The notes: a model not told the origin generated them from the letters alone. DNA of 64,000 nucleotides from Candidatus Amarobacillus elongatus (GCA_016703545.1 JADJBX010000011.1:10540-74539); one strand, 5' to 3'. Counted from the first letter of the stretch, positions 38,982 to 47,690 are shown. A program made the numbers and translations.

Positions 38982-39113
38982 ATGACCCGCGAACCCCGCA
39001 TCCCCGCCGCCGAGCGCGACGCCTGGCGCAGCCGCATCGCCGCCGCAACCAGCGACCTCGAACGGCTGCGGCTCCTCCAGCAGCTCGATGCCCGTCTCGC
39101 CGGCGCCGCCTGA
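38982..39113 (+). CDS. Small hypothetical protein (43 aa)
   Basis: 43 residues, MTREPRIPAAERDAWRSRIA to DARLAGAA, mostly one charged amphipathic helix (TSDLERLRLLQQLDARL). The ribosome site AAGGAGG, eight bases before the ATG, is the strongest in this region and is the main evidence that it is translated. It follows the membrane protein by 28 bp. Function unknown. Confidence 0.6.
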   Translation: MTREPRIPAAERDAWRSRIAAATSDLERLRLLQQLDARLAGAA

Positions 39114-39188
39114 GCGCCGGCCCCATGGCCCCCATTCGCAACCCCCATTGCCCCCGGCTGGTCACTCCGCCCCGCCGATGATCCCGGC

Positions 39189-39575
39189 GTGCGGGGAACG
39201 GGTGTTGTGACGGTGGTGGTGGCGGCGGTGGTTCTCGCGGGCGCCGTCCCGGTATGGCGCCAGTCGCGTTCCGCCGCCGCACTCCCCGCGGCCGCCGCAG
39301 CCGCACACGACCTCACCTTCGAACCCGCCGATGCGCTCATCGGCCCCGCCGGCGCCACCAGCGTGCTGGGCGCGGTACACACCCCCTCCGGCTCCATCGC
39401 CGCGTTCACGGGCGAAGTCACGGCCACCAGTAATGCCGCCTGCCCCCCGGACGCCTTCGGCATCGCCCTCGATCCCACCGGTCCCGCGGACGCGCGCGTT
39501 CTCATCACCCTTCGCGGCGATGCTCCCGGCGCGCGCGAGGGCGTCCGCCTCGATTGGCGGCTCTCCGCCCGCTGA
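39189..39575 (+). CDS. Secreted or anchored hypothetical protein
   Basis: 128 residues from GTG 39189. N-terminal hydrophobic segment (VVTVVVAAVVLAGAVPVW), then a beta-rich domain (LTFEPADALIGPAGATSVLG, AAFTGEVTATSNAACPPDAF, ARVLITLRGDAPGAREG). No family recognised; no good ribosome site, so the start is uncertain. A repeat element begins 15 bp after its stop. Confidence 0.55.
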   Translation: MRGTGVVTVVVAAVVLAGAVPVWRQSRSAAALPAAAAAAHDLTFEPADALIGPAGATSVLGAVHTPSGSIAAFTGEVTATSNAACPPDAFGIALDPTGPADARVLITLRGDAPGAREGVRLDWRLSAR

Positions 39576-39589
39576 CGGGACCGACGCCT

Positions 39590-39699
39590 GGCTGTCGGCT
39601 GCCGGCCGTCGGCTTTCGGCCGTGGCGCGCGGGATTCTGCCCCGGCTCGCCGCCGGTCACACCGAGCCGACAGCCGGCAGCAGCCGGCCACAACCGGCC
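39590..39699. repeat. Inverted pair of heptamer arrays
   Basis: Left arm 39590-39625 reads GGCTGTC, GGCTGCC, GGCCGTC, GGCTTTC, GGCCGTG (five 7-bp units). Right arm 39666-39699 carries the reverse type (GCCGACAGCCGGCAG and on). The arms can fold back on each other around a 40-bp centre. Placed between two plus-strand genes. Same family as the blocks at 36.7 and 52.7 kb. Confidence 0.8.
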
Positions 39700-39742
39700 C
39701 CGTTCGCATTCCGTTAACTCCACTCAGTAGCATTCGCGGCGC

Positions 39743-40456
39743 ATGCGCATCCGACCCGTCCCCACGGCCGCGCCGTACCTTGCCGAAGCCCTCGGTACCT
39801 TCGCGCTCGTCTTCGCCGGCCCCGGCTCCGTGGCCGTGAACGCCGCGAGCGGCGGCGCCGTCACCGGCGTGGGCATCGGCATCTCCTTCGGCCTCATCGT
39901 CATGGCGATGATCTTCGCGCTCGGCCACCTCTCCGGCTGCCACATCAATCCCGCCGTCACGATCGCCATGCGCGCCCTCGGCCGCATCGAGAACGCCCGC
40001 GCCCTGGGCTACATCGCCGCCCAGCTCGCGGGCGCCGTGCTCGCGGGCTTCGCCATCATCGCCATCACCGGCGATGCCGGGGACGCGGGCGCCACCGCTC
40101 CCCGCATCGGCGGCGCCGATGCCGCCCTCTGGTCCGAAATCATCCTCACCTTCTTCCTCATGTTCGTGATCCTCTCCGTCGCCACCGATAGCCGCGCGCA
40201 GGGAACCTTCGCCGCCATCGCCATCGGCGGGTATGTGGGCTTCGCCGCCACCGGCTGGGGCCCCATCGCCAACGCCTCCATGAACCCCGCGCGCAGCTTC
40301 GGCCCCGCCCTCGCCTCAGGCACGTGGGACTCTCACTGGGTGTACTGGGCCGGCCCCATCGCCGGCGCGCTCCTCGCCGCCGCGGCCTACGAACTCCTCC
40401 GCGAGCCTCACTTCCGAGAACCGGCGCCCGCCCCCGACACCACTCTCACGGAGTAG
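39743..40456 (+). CDS. Aquaporin/MIP channel, arsenic-linked (AqpS-like)
   Basis: 237 residues, six membrane helices and the two pore signatures: NPA in GCHINPAVTIAMRA and NPA in NASMNPARSFGPALA. Family: water, glycerol or metalloid channel. It is six bases upstream of an arsenate reductase, an arrangement known from Sinorhizobium aqpS-arsC, where the channel lets arsenite leak out. That role is inferred from position. No ArsR is adjacent. Confidence 0.92.
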   Translation: MRIRPVPTAAPYLAEALGTFALVFAGPGSVAVNAASGGAVTGVGIGISFGLIVMAMIFALGHLSGCHINPAVTIAMRALGRIENARALGYIAAQLAGAVLAGFAIIAITGDAGDAGATAPRIGGADAALWSEIILTFFLMFVILSVATDSRAQGTFAAIAIGGYVGFAATGWGPIANASMNPARSFGPALASGTWDSHWVYWAGPIAGALLAAAAYELLREPHFREPAPAPDTTLTE

Positions 40457-40461
40457 CCCCG

Positions 40462-40875
40462 ATGAGCGAATCCCTCCCCGAAGTCCTCTTCGTCTGCGTT
40501 CACAACGCCGGCCGGTCGCAGATGGCCGCCGGCCTGCTCGCGCATCTCGGCGAAGGGCGCGTACGCGTTCGCAGCGCCGGCAGCGAACCCGCCGCCACCC
40601 TCAACCCCGCCGCCGTCGCCGTCATGGCCGAGATCGGCATCGATATCGCCAGCGAAACCCCCACCCGCCTCCACGACGCCGCCGTCCAGTCCGCCGACTA
40701 CGTCATCACCATGGGCTGCGGCGATGCCTGCCCCTTCTACCCCGGCAAGCACTACCTCGATTGGGACCTCGAGGACCCCGCCGGCAAGGACCTGGCCACC
40801 GTCCGCCGCATCCGCGACGAGATTCGCGCCCGCGTCGAGGGCCTGCTCGCCACCCTCGCCCCCGTGGCGCCGTAG
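40462..40875 (+). CDS. arsC: Arsenate reductase, LMW-phosphatase type
   Basis: 137 residues. CX5R loop C12-VHNAG-R18 (LFVCVHNAGRSQMAAGLLAH) with two further Cys in TMGCGDACPFYPGKHYLDW, which complete the Cys relay of thioredoxin-coupled ArsC, and the DWDLEDPAGKDLATV loop. Reduces arsenate to arsenite in the cytoplasm. GGAG lies before the ATG; co-transcribed with the aquaporin. Confidence 0.94.
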   Translation: MSESLPEVLFVCVHNAGRSQMAAGLLAHLGEGRVRVRSAGSEPAATLNPAAVAVMAEIGIDIASETPTRLHDAAVQSADYVITMGCGDACPFYPGKHYLDWDLEDPAGKDLATVRRIRDEIRARVEGLLATLAPVAP

Positions 40876-40919
40876 CCGCTGCCTTTCGCGTTTGCCCCCC
40901 GTCTCCTACCCTCGCGGGC

Positions 40920-41702
40920 ATGGCAACGTTGCAGGGCAAGACCGCACTCATCTTCGGCCTCGCGAACGACAAGTCGATCGCGTGGGGCATTTCGCAGGCG
41001 CTGCACCGCGAAGGCGCCACCCTCGGCTTCTCCTACGCCGGGCCTGTCATCGAAAAGCGCATGCGGCCCCTCGCCGAACGCCTCGGCGCCACCTTCATCG
41101 AACCCTGCGACGTCAGCAGCGATTCCGATATCGAGCAGGTCATGGCCAGGGCGAAGGACACCTTCGGCACCATCGATATCCTCATCCACTCCGTCGCCTT
41201 CGCCCGCCAGGAAGACCTCAAGGGCCGCTTCATCGATACCAGCCGCGAAGGCTTCCTCGTCGCCCACGAGATCTCCGCCTACTCGCTCGTCGGCCTCGCC
41301 CGCGCCGCCCGGCCCCTCATGCCCAACGGCGGCTCAATGCTCACCCTCACCTACTACGGCGCCGAAAAGGTCGTCCCGAAGTACAACGTCATGGGCGTCG
41401 CGAAGGCCTCGCTCGAAGCCACCGTGCGCTATCTCGCCGCCGACCTCGGCCCCGAGGGCATCCGCGTCAACGCGATCAGCGCCGGCCCCATCCGCACCCT
41501 CGCCGCCAGCGGCATCAGCGGCTTCCGCAGCTACCTCAAGACCTTCGCCGATAGCGCCCCCCTGCGCCGCAACGTCACCATCGATGACGTCGGTTCCACC
41601 GCCGCCTTCCTTTGCAGCGATGGCGCCAGCGCCATCACTGGCGAAGTCCTCTACGTCGACAGCGGCTACAACATCATGGGCATGGAGCTGCCCGAGGACT
41701 GA
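40920..41702 (+). CDS. fabI: Enoyl-[acyl-carrier-protein] reductase FabI
   Basis: 260 residues. Divergent SDR of fatty acid elongation: NAD loop IFGLANDKSIAWGISQALHR, SVAFARQEDLKGRFIDTSRE, catalytic YNVMGVAKASLEATVRYLA (Tyr-x6-Lys), NAISAGPIRTLAASGISGF. Reduces the trans-2 double bond of enoyl-ACP with NADH. ATG 40920 lies seven bases after TACCCT (leaderless type), so it has its own promoter after arsC. Confidence 0.96.
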   Translation: MATLQGKTALIFGLANDKSIAWGISQALHREGATLGFSYAGPVIEKRMRPLAERLGATFIEPCDVSSDSDIEQVMARAKDTFGTIDILIHSVAFARQEDLKGRFIDTSREGFLVAHEISAYSLVGLARAARPLMPNGGSMLTLTYYGAEKVVPKYNVMGVAKASLEATVRYLAADLGPEGIRVNAISAGPIRTLAASGISGFRSYLKTFADSAPLRRNVTIDDVGSTAAFLCSDGASAITGEVLYVDSGYNIMGMELPED

Positions 41703-41834
41703 CGGGCCCGGCGGCCGGCTTCCCGGCCGGGAGCACCGGGCGGGGCGTCATTCCCGCCCGCCACGGTCCGCAGGTCCCGGCTGAGAGGGCCGCATGGCTC
41801 GTGACCGCCGCCGGTTGGAGAGTATTCTGGATTG

Positions 41835-42224
41835 GTGACAGCGCGAACCGGAGGGGCAACCGGCCGTTGGCGCAGCTGGCTCCTTGCCGCCGCGCTGCTG
41901 CCGTCGCTCCTCTTTCTCGGCCACTGGACGCTCTCCATTCCCGTGCCCGGCACGGGCTGGTACCTCGGCCTGCCCGCCGAAACCCACGCCCACCAGGACG
42001 AAGCCGACCCCCACGACGACCACGAGCGCCACTGCCACGCCGATGCCTCCTCCTGCGGCGATGTCCCCTTCGCCGGCGCGAGCGCATTCGCCCTCCTCAC
42101 CGAAACCGTCGCCCTGATTGGCACCGCCGGGCTCATGCTGGCCCTCACCGCGCGCGCCTGGCGCCCGTCCCTCGGCGCCACCGTGGCCCCCGAACGGCGC
42201 CCGCCGCGGTTCGCGCCCGCCTGA
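41835..42224 (+). CDS. Membrane protein with His/Asp-rich metal-binding loop
   Basis: 129 residues. Two membrane helices (SWLLAAALLPSLLFLGHWTL; ASAFALLTETVALIGTAGLM) around an extracytoplasmic loop rich in His, Asp and Cys (ETHAHQDEADPHDDHERHCH, then ADASSC). First gene of a plus-strand set with Sco and PCu(A)C proteins, so the loop most likely binds copper. GTG 41835 is the chosen start; no strong ribosome site. Family not recognised. Confidence 0.7.
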   Translation: MTARTGGATGRWRSWLLAAALLPSLLFLGHWTLSIPVPGTGWYLGLPAETHAHQDEADPHDDHERHCHADASSCGDVPFAGASAFALLTETVALIGTAGLMLALTARAWRPSLGATVAPERRPPRFAPA

Positions 42225-42267
42225 CCCCGGCCCGCCCCTTCGTCCACGCACCCAGGAAAGGCACGCC

Positions 42268-42738
42268 ATGACCCCCATGCATGTTCGCCGCGCGGTTCGC
42301 ACCGCCGGCCTCTCCCTCGCCGCCCTCACCGCCGCGTTCGCGCTGGCGGCCTGTGGCGGGGGTGAATCGAAGGACGCCGAGCAATCGGCCGCCCTCGCCA
42401 GCCTCGGCCTCATCGAACACTCCGGGTTCCATGAACTCGACGAATCGTTGACGAAGGACGGCAAGGTGCCCGCGACCGCCCACACCACCGCGAAGCACAT
42501 CCAGGCCGTCGCCCTTGCCACGGACTGGCCCGAAAGCCTCGCCGATGAGGCGAAGACCATGGCCACCGCCATGGACACCTACGCGAAGGCGATCGACACC
42601 GATTCCCCCGACATCAAGAAGGCCACCGAGCTTTCCAACGCCGCCCACAAGGCATGGCACGATTTCACCAGCGCCGCCTGGAACTACGTCTACAAGGAAG
42701 CCGGCCTCGCCTCGGCCGCCGGCGACCATTCGCACTGA
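42268..42738 (+). CDS. Lipoprotein of the copper operon
   Basis: 156 residues with lipobox ALAACGGG (Cys about residue 29). The mature part is helical (VPATAHTTAKHIQAVALATD, TMATAMDTYAKAIDTDSPDI, NAAHKAWHDFTSAAWNYVYK) with several His and a C-terminal DHSH. AGGAAAGG precedes the ATG. Between the His-rich membrane protein and Sco, so a copper-related role is inferred. Confidence 0.8.
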   Translation: MTPMHVRRAVRTAGLSLAALTAAFALAACGGGESKDAEQSAALASLGLIEHSGFHELDESLTKDGKVPATAHTTAKHIQAVALATDWPESLADEAKTMATAMDTYAKAIDTDSPDIKKATELSNAAHKAWHDFTSAAWNYVYKEAGLASAAGDHSH

Positions 42739-42775
42739 TCGCGGCGGGCCCCCGCCCGCCCGCCCGGAGGCACCC

Positions 42776-43423
42776 ATGATCACCACCGGCTGGAGGCGCG
42801 CTTCGCTCCTCCTCTTCGCCGTTGCCGCCTTCGCCGCCTTCGGGGCCGCCTGCTCCGACGACAAGGACGAGGCGCCGCCGCCCGAATACCACGGCGTCCA
42901 GATCTCGCCGCCGCCCGAAAAACCCGCCGGTGTCTTCATCGGCACCGATGGCAAGCCCTTCGACCTCCGCAAGGAAACCGAGGGGTACATCACTCTCTTC
43001 TACATCGGCTACACCCACTGCCCGGACATCTGTCCGACGCACATGTACGACCTCTCCCGCGCCCTGCGCGATATCGACCCGGCCGTGAAGTCGAAGGTCA
43101 AGGTCGTCTTCGCCACCGCCGACCCCGCCCGGGATACCCCCCAGGTGCTGCGCGAGTGGCTCGACCATTTCGACCCCACCTTCCTCGGCATCACCGGAAC
43201 GGAAGAGCAGATGTTCCAGCTCGAGGACGCCCTCGGCATGGAGCGCAGCACCCAGACCCCCACGAGCCCCGGCAACTACGTCGTCAGTCACGCCGCATGG
43301 ATCGCCGCGTTCACCAACGACAACGTCGCCCACCTCGTCTACCCCTCGGGCATCACGCAGGACGACTGGAAACACGACCTGCCGCTGCTCGTGAACGTCG
43401 GATGGAAGGAACCAAAGGAATGA
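42776..43423 (+). CDS. SCO1/SenC copper chaperone lipoprotein
   Basis: 215 residues. Lipobox Cys26 (AFGAAC). Thioredoxin fold with the Cu-binding CxxxC, C82 and C86, in YIGYTHCPDICPTHMYDLSR and the distal His172 in NYVVSHAAWIAAF. Delivers copper to the CuA centre of cytochrome c oxidase or keeps its Cys reduced. CGGAGG precedes the ATG. The next gene overlaps its stop by four bases (ATGA). Confidence 0.94.
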   Translation: MITTGWRRASLLLFAVAAFAAFGAACSDDKDEAPPPEYHGVQISPPPEKPAGVFIGTDGKPFDLRKETEGYITLFYIGYTHCPDICPTHMYDLSRALRDIDPAVKSKVKVVFATADPARDTPQVLREWLDHFDPTFLGITGTEEQMFQLEDALGMERSTQTPTSPGNYVVSHAAWIAAFTNDNVAHLVYPSGITQDDWKHDLPLLVNVGWKEPKE

Positions 43424-44418
43424 AGCGCATTTCGCAGCTCCGGCTCTTCGCCGTGGGCCTGCTCGCCCTCGGCGCCATCGCGGGCGCGGCCTGCGGCGGC
43501 GATGACGACGACAGCGGCGACGCCACGGCGCCCGCCGCCACCGCCACGAAGGCCGCCACCACCCCGGCCGCCGTCGCCGGCACCATCAGCATCGAAAACC
43601 CCTTCGCCCGCGCCACCACCAACGACGTGAGCGCCGTCTTCATGACCGTGAAGAACAGCGGCTCGACCGCCGACCGCCTGGTCAACGCGAAGGTCGACCC
43701 CGCCATCGCCGGCACCGTCGAAGTGCACGAGACCGTCACCCAGGGCGCGACCTCGAAGATGCAGAAGGTCGCCGGTATCGATATCCCCGCCAACGGCAGC
43801 GCCGAACTCAAGTCCGGCGGCTACCACATCATGCTCATGAACGTGAAGCGCGAGATCAAAGAGGGCGAAACCCTCGAGGTCACCGTCGTCTTCGAAAAGG
43901 CCGGCGAAGTGAAGGTGAAGGCCCCCGTCGTCGCCGTCGGCGGCACCCCCGGCATGTCCATGGGCACCCCCTCCACCGGCGGCATGACCATGCCCGCCAC
44001 CATCACCGTCGAAAACGCCTTCGCCCGCGCCACCACCAACGACGTCACGGGCATGTACATGACCATCAAGAACGGCGGCGCCGCCGACCGCCTCGTGAAC
44101 GCGAAGATCGATCCCGCCATCGCCGGCGTCGTCGAGGTGCACGAAACCGTCACCCAGGGCGCAACCTCGAAGATGCAGAAGGTCGCCGGCATCGATATCC
44201 CCGCCAGCGGCATGGCCGAGCTCAAGCCCGGCGGCTACCACGTCATGCTCATGAACGTGAAGCGCGAAATCAAAGTCGGCGAAACGATCGAGGTCACCCT
44301 CGTCTTCGAGAAGGCCGGCGAGATCAAGGTCAAGGCGAACGTCGTCGAGGCCGGCGCCACCGGCGGCATGAACATGGGTGGCGGCACGGCCATGGCCACC
44401 CCCACCAAGGCTCCCTAG
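43420..44418 (+). CDS. Lipoprotein with two tandem PCu(A)C copper-chaperone domains
   Basis: 332 residues. Lipobox Cys25. Two copies of the PCu(A)C domain (about 52-170 and 192-310). Each has an exact H-x10-M-x21-H-x-M copper site: H103, M114, H136, M138 and H241, M252, H274, M276. The copies are nearly identical in protein and much of their DNA, with a Met/Gly-rich hinge (GGTPGMSMGTPSTGGMTMPA) and a Met-rich tail, suggesting a recent internal duplication. It passes Cu(I) to cytochrome oxidase together with the coupled Sco protein. Confidence 0.95.
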   Translation: MKRISQLRLFAVGLLALGAIAGAACGGDDDDSGDATAPAATATKAATTPAAVAGTISIENPFARATTNDVSAVFMTVKNSGSTADRLVNAKVDPAIAGTVEVHETVTQGATSKMQKVAGIDIPANGSAELKSGGYHIMLMNVKREIKEGETLEVTVVFEKAGEVKVKAPVVAVGGTPGMSMGTPSTGGMTMPATITVENAFARATTNDVTGMYMTIKNGGAADRLVNAKIDPAIAGVVEVHETVTQGATSKMQKVAGIDIPASGMAELKPGGYHVMLMNVKREIKVGETIEVTLVFEKAGEIKVKANVVEAGATGGMNMGGGTAMATPTKAP

Positions 44419-44447
44419 CGGGCCCGTTCCGTCGCTCTCTCCCCGGG

Positions 44448-44469
44448 CGCCCCGCCGCAAGGCGGGGCG
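44448..44469 (+). terminator. Terminator after the copper operon
   Basis: Nine-bp inverted repeat (44448-44456 with 44461-44469, loop GCAA) followed by TTCGC, about 30 bp after the PCu(A)C stop and before the convergent gene. Confidence 0.6.
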
Positions 44470-44500
44470 TTCGCATCCCCGGCGCTCGTGCCCGCCGCCG

Positions 44501-44920
44501 TTACGTGCCGGGCGGGCGCACCGGCGCCACCCGGAACGGCAGCCGCCGCTCCACCGCCTCCGCGCCCTCGCCCGCGCGCACCACCACGATGTACCCGCCG
44601 TAGCGGGGCACGCTCACGGGCACGTTCGCCGCCATCTGCGCGAGCTGCGTCGAACCCGGCGGCAACAGCGGCGGGCGCCCCACGTTCATCTGCCCCTCGA
44701 TGCGCACCAGCTCGCTGCCGTCGTCGTCCTCGATGCGCACGATCACCGGCGCCGCCTTGTTCGTTTCGTCCCAGCCGAAGCGCACGCCAAAGGCCACGGC
44801 GATGCGCACCGCCGCCGGCAGCGCCGGGGCCGTCGTCATCTCCCAGCCCGCCCCCATGATGTACATCTTGCCGTTCACGGCCTCGGCGTAGTCACAGATC
44901 AACGCGTAGTCGATATCCAC
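44501..44920 (-). CDS. DUF6941-like protein
   Basis: 139 residues from GTG 44920: DIDYALICDYAEAVNGKMYI, MGAGWEMTTAPALP, RIAVAFGVRFGWDETNKAAP, RYGGYIVVVRAGEGAEAVER. The opening (ALICDYAEAVNGKMYIMGAGW) is characteristic of a small family of unknown function seen in actinobacteria and Chloroflexota. It follows the M23 peptidase by 32 bp on the same strand. Confidence 0.7.
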   Translation of the reverse strand: MDIDYALICDYAEAVNGKMYIMGAGWEMTTAPALPAAVRIAVAFGVRFGWDETNKAAPVIVRIEDDDGSELVRIEGQMNVGRPPLLPPGSTQLAQMAANVPVSVPRYGGYIVVVRAGEGAEAVERRLPFRVAPVRPPGT

Positions 44921-44952
44921 GCCGCCCAGTATCCCACGCCTCGCCCCACGCC

Positions 44953-45894
44953 CTAGAAGCCGTTCGAACCATCCGTGAACCGGTACGGGTCCACCAGCAC
45001 CCCGCCCGCCGACATCTCCCAGTGCAGGTGCGCGCCCGTCGAGAGTCCCGTGCTGCCCACGAACCCCAGCGGGTCGCCCTGCGCCACCATCTCCCCTTCC
45101 GCAACCGCGAACGAGGACATGTGCGCATACCCGGAAAAGAGCCCGCCGCCGTGGTCGATGATCACCATGTTTCCGCGCAGCTGCACCTGCCGCGCCATCG
45201 CCACCCTGCCCGCGTTCGTCGCGCCCACGGGCGTGCCCGCCGCCGCCCCGAGGTCCGTGCCGCTGTGGTGGCCCGAAACCGGCGCGCCGTTGTACGAACG
45301 CTCCTCGCCGAACCGCGTCGTGATGTCGCCGCCCACCGGCAGCACCCATGGGCCATCCCAGAGCTTCTCCGGCGTGTAGCGCGAATACACCCCCCGCAGC
45401 AGTGCCAGCTCCGATGCCGTCACCTTCGGATCGAGCAGCGGCGCCAGCTGCGGACCCACCGTGATCGCGTCCACCGTCCACGTCGTCTTCCGGATCGTCA
45501 GCTGGTACGGCATCGAACCCTTCGAGCCGTTCTTCAGCACGAAGTCGACCTTCATCGGGTGCGTGCCCACCGGGTCGTCCGCGTCCGCGGGGATGACCGC
45601 GAAGTAGCTGCGCGCGCCCTTCGTCAGCTGGTAGGTGCGATTGAGGAACGTGATCGTCCCCGCCGAAAGGTCGCCGATCACCGAGACCACCGAGGCGCCC
45701 GCCTGGAAGATGCTGTCGGCCGAGGTCACGATTTCGGGCGGCGGAGCCGAGGTCGGCGCCACCGTCGGCGTCGTCAGCAGGCTGCTCCCCGAAGGCGTGC
45801 TGATCGTGATGACCGCGCCGTCATCGCCGTCGCCGCCGCACCCGACGATCAGCCCGGCGGCCCAGGCGAAGAGCGCGCGCCGGCGAATTCGCAT
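44953..45894 (-). CDS. M23 family metallopeptidase lipoprotein
   Basis: 313 residues. Lipobox-like AAGLIVGCGG, a Ser/Thr/Pro linker, a beta-rich middle domain, and the C-terminal M23 domain (about 190-305) with zinc ligands in HHSGTDLGAAAGTPV and HLHWEM and the GYAHMSSFAVAEGE strand. Acts on peptidoglycan cross-bridges or as an EnvC-like activator; all zinc residues are present, so it is probably active. ATG 45894 lies six bases after TATGAT (leaderless type). Confidence 0.92.
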   Translation of the reverse strand: MRIRRRALFAWAAGLIVGCGGDGDDGAVITISTPSGSSLLTTPTVAPTSAPPPEIVTSADSIFQAGASVVSVIGDLSAGTITFLNRTYQLTKGARSYFAVIPADADDPVGTHPMKVDFVLKNGSKGSMPYQLTIRKTTWTVDAITVGPQLAPLLDPKVTASELALLRGVYSRYTPEKLWDGPWVLPVGGDITTRFGEERSYNGAPVSGHHSGTDLGAAAGTPVGATNAGRVAMARQVQLRGNMVIIDHGGGLFSGYAHMSSFAVAEGEMVAQGDPLGFVGSTGLSTGAHLHWEMSAGGVLVDPYRFTDGSNGF

Positions 45895-45988
45895 TACAGG
45901 ATCATACCAGCGCCACCCCTTGCGCCCACCGCCGCGGCAAGCTCACGTTCACGCGCGCGTTACGCCAACCTTCGCCACAATAGGCGCG

Positions 45989-46189
45989 ATGGCCACGGAC
46001 GTTTCCACCCCTCGCCTCGCCGCTCGCTGCAGGTACCTGCGCATGACCATGGGCGTGCGCGCCGACGCCAACCTCGTGAACCTCTGCACCCACATCATTC
46101 GCGACGGCCGCGATTGCGTCGGGCCCTTCCTCGATGACCACGAGACCCACTGCGGCCTCTGGGAACCCAAGGACCCGGCCGCCCGCTAA
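45989..46189 (+). CDS. Small Cys-containing hypothetical protein
   Basis: 66 residues, MATDVSTPRLAARCRYLRMT to GLWEPKDPAAR, with four Cys (RC, LC, DC, HC) and several His, spaced like a small metal-binding knuckle (HIIRDGRDCVGPFLDDHETH). Divergent from the M23 gene; overlaps the end of the ABC1 kinase by four bases. Family not recognised. Confidence 0.6.
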   Translation: MATDVSTPRLAARCRYLRMTMGVRADANLVNLCTHIIRDGRDCVGPFLDDHETHCGLWEPKDPAAR

Positions 46190-47495
46190 CCCGCCCCACT
46201 GCCCGCCGCCCGCTCCGCCAGCGCCCGCTCCGCGAACGGCCGCAGCATCTCCATCGGCGTCAGCGGGGCCCCCAGCGACGAGCACACCCCCCGCAACAAC
46301 CCCACCACCCGTCCCAGCAGCACCAGGTCCCCCGGGATCGCGTGGACGCGGTTCCGCTCCAGCGTCCGGTTCGGGTCCGAACGGCGGAGGAGCCCGCCCC
46401 CGCCCGTGCCCGGGGGCCGCGCGCCGAAGAACAGCTGCATGAGCGCCAGGGCGTCGTCGCCGTCCGAGCTGGCCGTGCGCACGCCCAGCTCCTCGAACGC
46501 CGCGAACACCGCCTGCGGGTCCCGCCGGGACGCCGCCAGCACCAGCCGCGCGAACGCCAGCCGCGGCCCCTCCGGCAGCTCCTTCGTCAGCCCGAAATCG
46601 AGCAGCGCCACCCGCCCGTCCGGCTGCAGGAGGATGTTTCCCGGGTGCGGGTCGGCCTGGAACAGCCCATCGACCATGATCTGGTGCCCGTACGCATCCG
46701 CGAGCGCCTGCGCCACCGCCGGGCCATCCACCCCCTCGGGGTGCTTGCCCGCCTCCAGCAGCCGCCGCCCGTGGATGTACTCCGTCACGATGACTCTGCG
46801 CGAAACCAGCTCATCGACGACGCGCGGAACGGTGATGCCGGTCAGGCTCGCCAGGTTCTCCCGCACCCGCCGCGTCATCTCCGCCTCCCGCACGAAGTCC
46901 ACCTCGAGCGGAAGCTGCTTCCCCAGTTCGTCCACCACCGCCCGGTAATCGAACGCGGGCTCGCGCCGCGCCACCAGCCCCACGATGGTGCGAAGGTTGC
47001 GGATGTCCAGCCGCACCAGGCCCGCCACCTCCGGGTACTGCACCTTGACCACCACCTCGCGCCCATCCGGCAGGAGCGCGCGATGCGCCTGCGCCAGCGA
47101 AGCCGCCCCGATCGGCACGTCGTCGAAGCGCTGGAAGAGCGTCTCCACCGGCCGCCCCAGCTCATGCTCGATCGTCCGCCGCACCTCCGCCGCCGAGCGC
47201 GCGGGCACGCGGTCCTGCAGACGGCTCAGCGACCGCGTATACGCCGCCGGCACCACGTCCGACCGCGTGCCGATGAACTGCCCCGCCTTGATGTACAGCC
47301 CCCCTTGAGGTCCACGGCCATATGGTAGAGCCGCTCCGCCGAAGCCTCGTGGCGCGCCTCCCACGCCGCCGCCGCCGCCTCCGGCCCCAGCCCGCGCGTG
47401 CGCCGCTGCGTGCGCTTGTACCCCACGTACAGCAGCGCCCCCGTCCGCGCCACGCGCGCCGATCGCCGAACCCGCCGGATGTGTTCGAAGGCCAT
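46186..47495 (-). pseudogene. ABC1/UbiB-family atypical kinase, one frameshift
   Basis: About 436 residues after correction. N-terminal KxGQ motif (KGGLYIKAGQFIGTRSDVVP), A-rich loop QAHRALLPDGREVVVKVQYP, catalytic core FQADPHPGNILLQPDGRVAL then DFGLTKEL. The first 65 residues (MAFEHIRRVRRSARVARTGA on) are in another frame; the switch is at the C6 run 47299-47304, where a seventh base is expected. Family: ubiquinone-type isoprenoid lipid handling, ATPase rather than protein kinase. ATG 47495 lies six bases after TATCCT. Confidence 0.9.
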
Positions 47496-47510
47496 TCGGT
47501 AAGGATACGA

Positions 47511-47690
47511 GTGCCAAGTGTGAGTGCTGAGTAGCCAGTGCCCAGTGGCCGGGGGCCCAGTGCGGTCAGCGCCCAGTGCCCCCGTGCCCCGCGCCCAACG
47601 GGCTCCCCAGGGTTGCCCCTCGCCTCGAGCCTCGAACCTCGAACCTCGAACCCCACCCCTTTCTCCTTTCTCCTTTCTCCCTTCTCTATA
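47511..47690. repeat. Three successive heptamer-type arrays in a divergent intergenic region
   Basis: AGTGCCA/AGTGTGA/GTAGCCA/GTGCCCA-type units at 47511-47560, a GGGTTGCCC box at 47610-47618, then CGAGCCT/CGAACCT units at 47618-47653 and TTTCTCC units at 47658-47687. Each has a period of 7 but a different sequence. The GGGTTGCCC plus CGAACCT pair recurs as the right arm of the element after fabF. No gene is seen between 47496 and 47725. Confidence 0.85.

Noticed and set aside
41780..41834. CTGAGAGGG segment resembling a TPP riboswitch
   Set aside because: The conserved GAACCTGATC part and the rest of the fold are missing, and the downstream gene has no link to thiamine.
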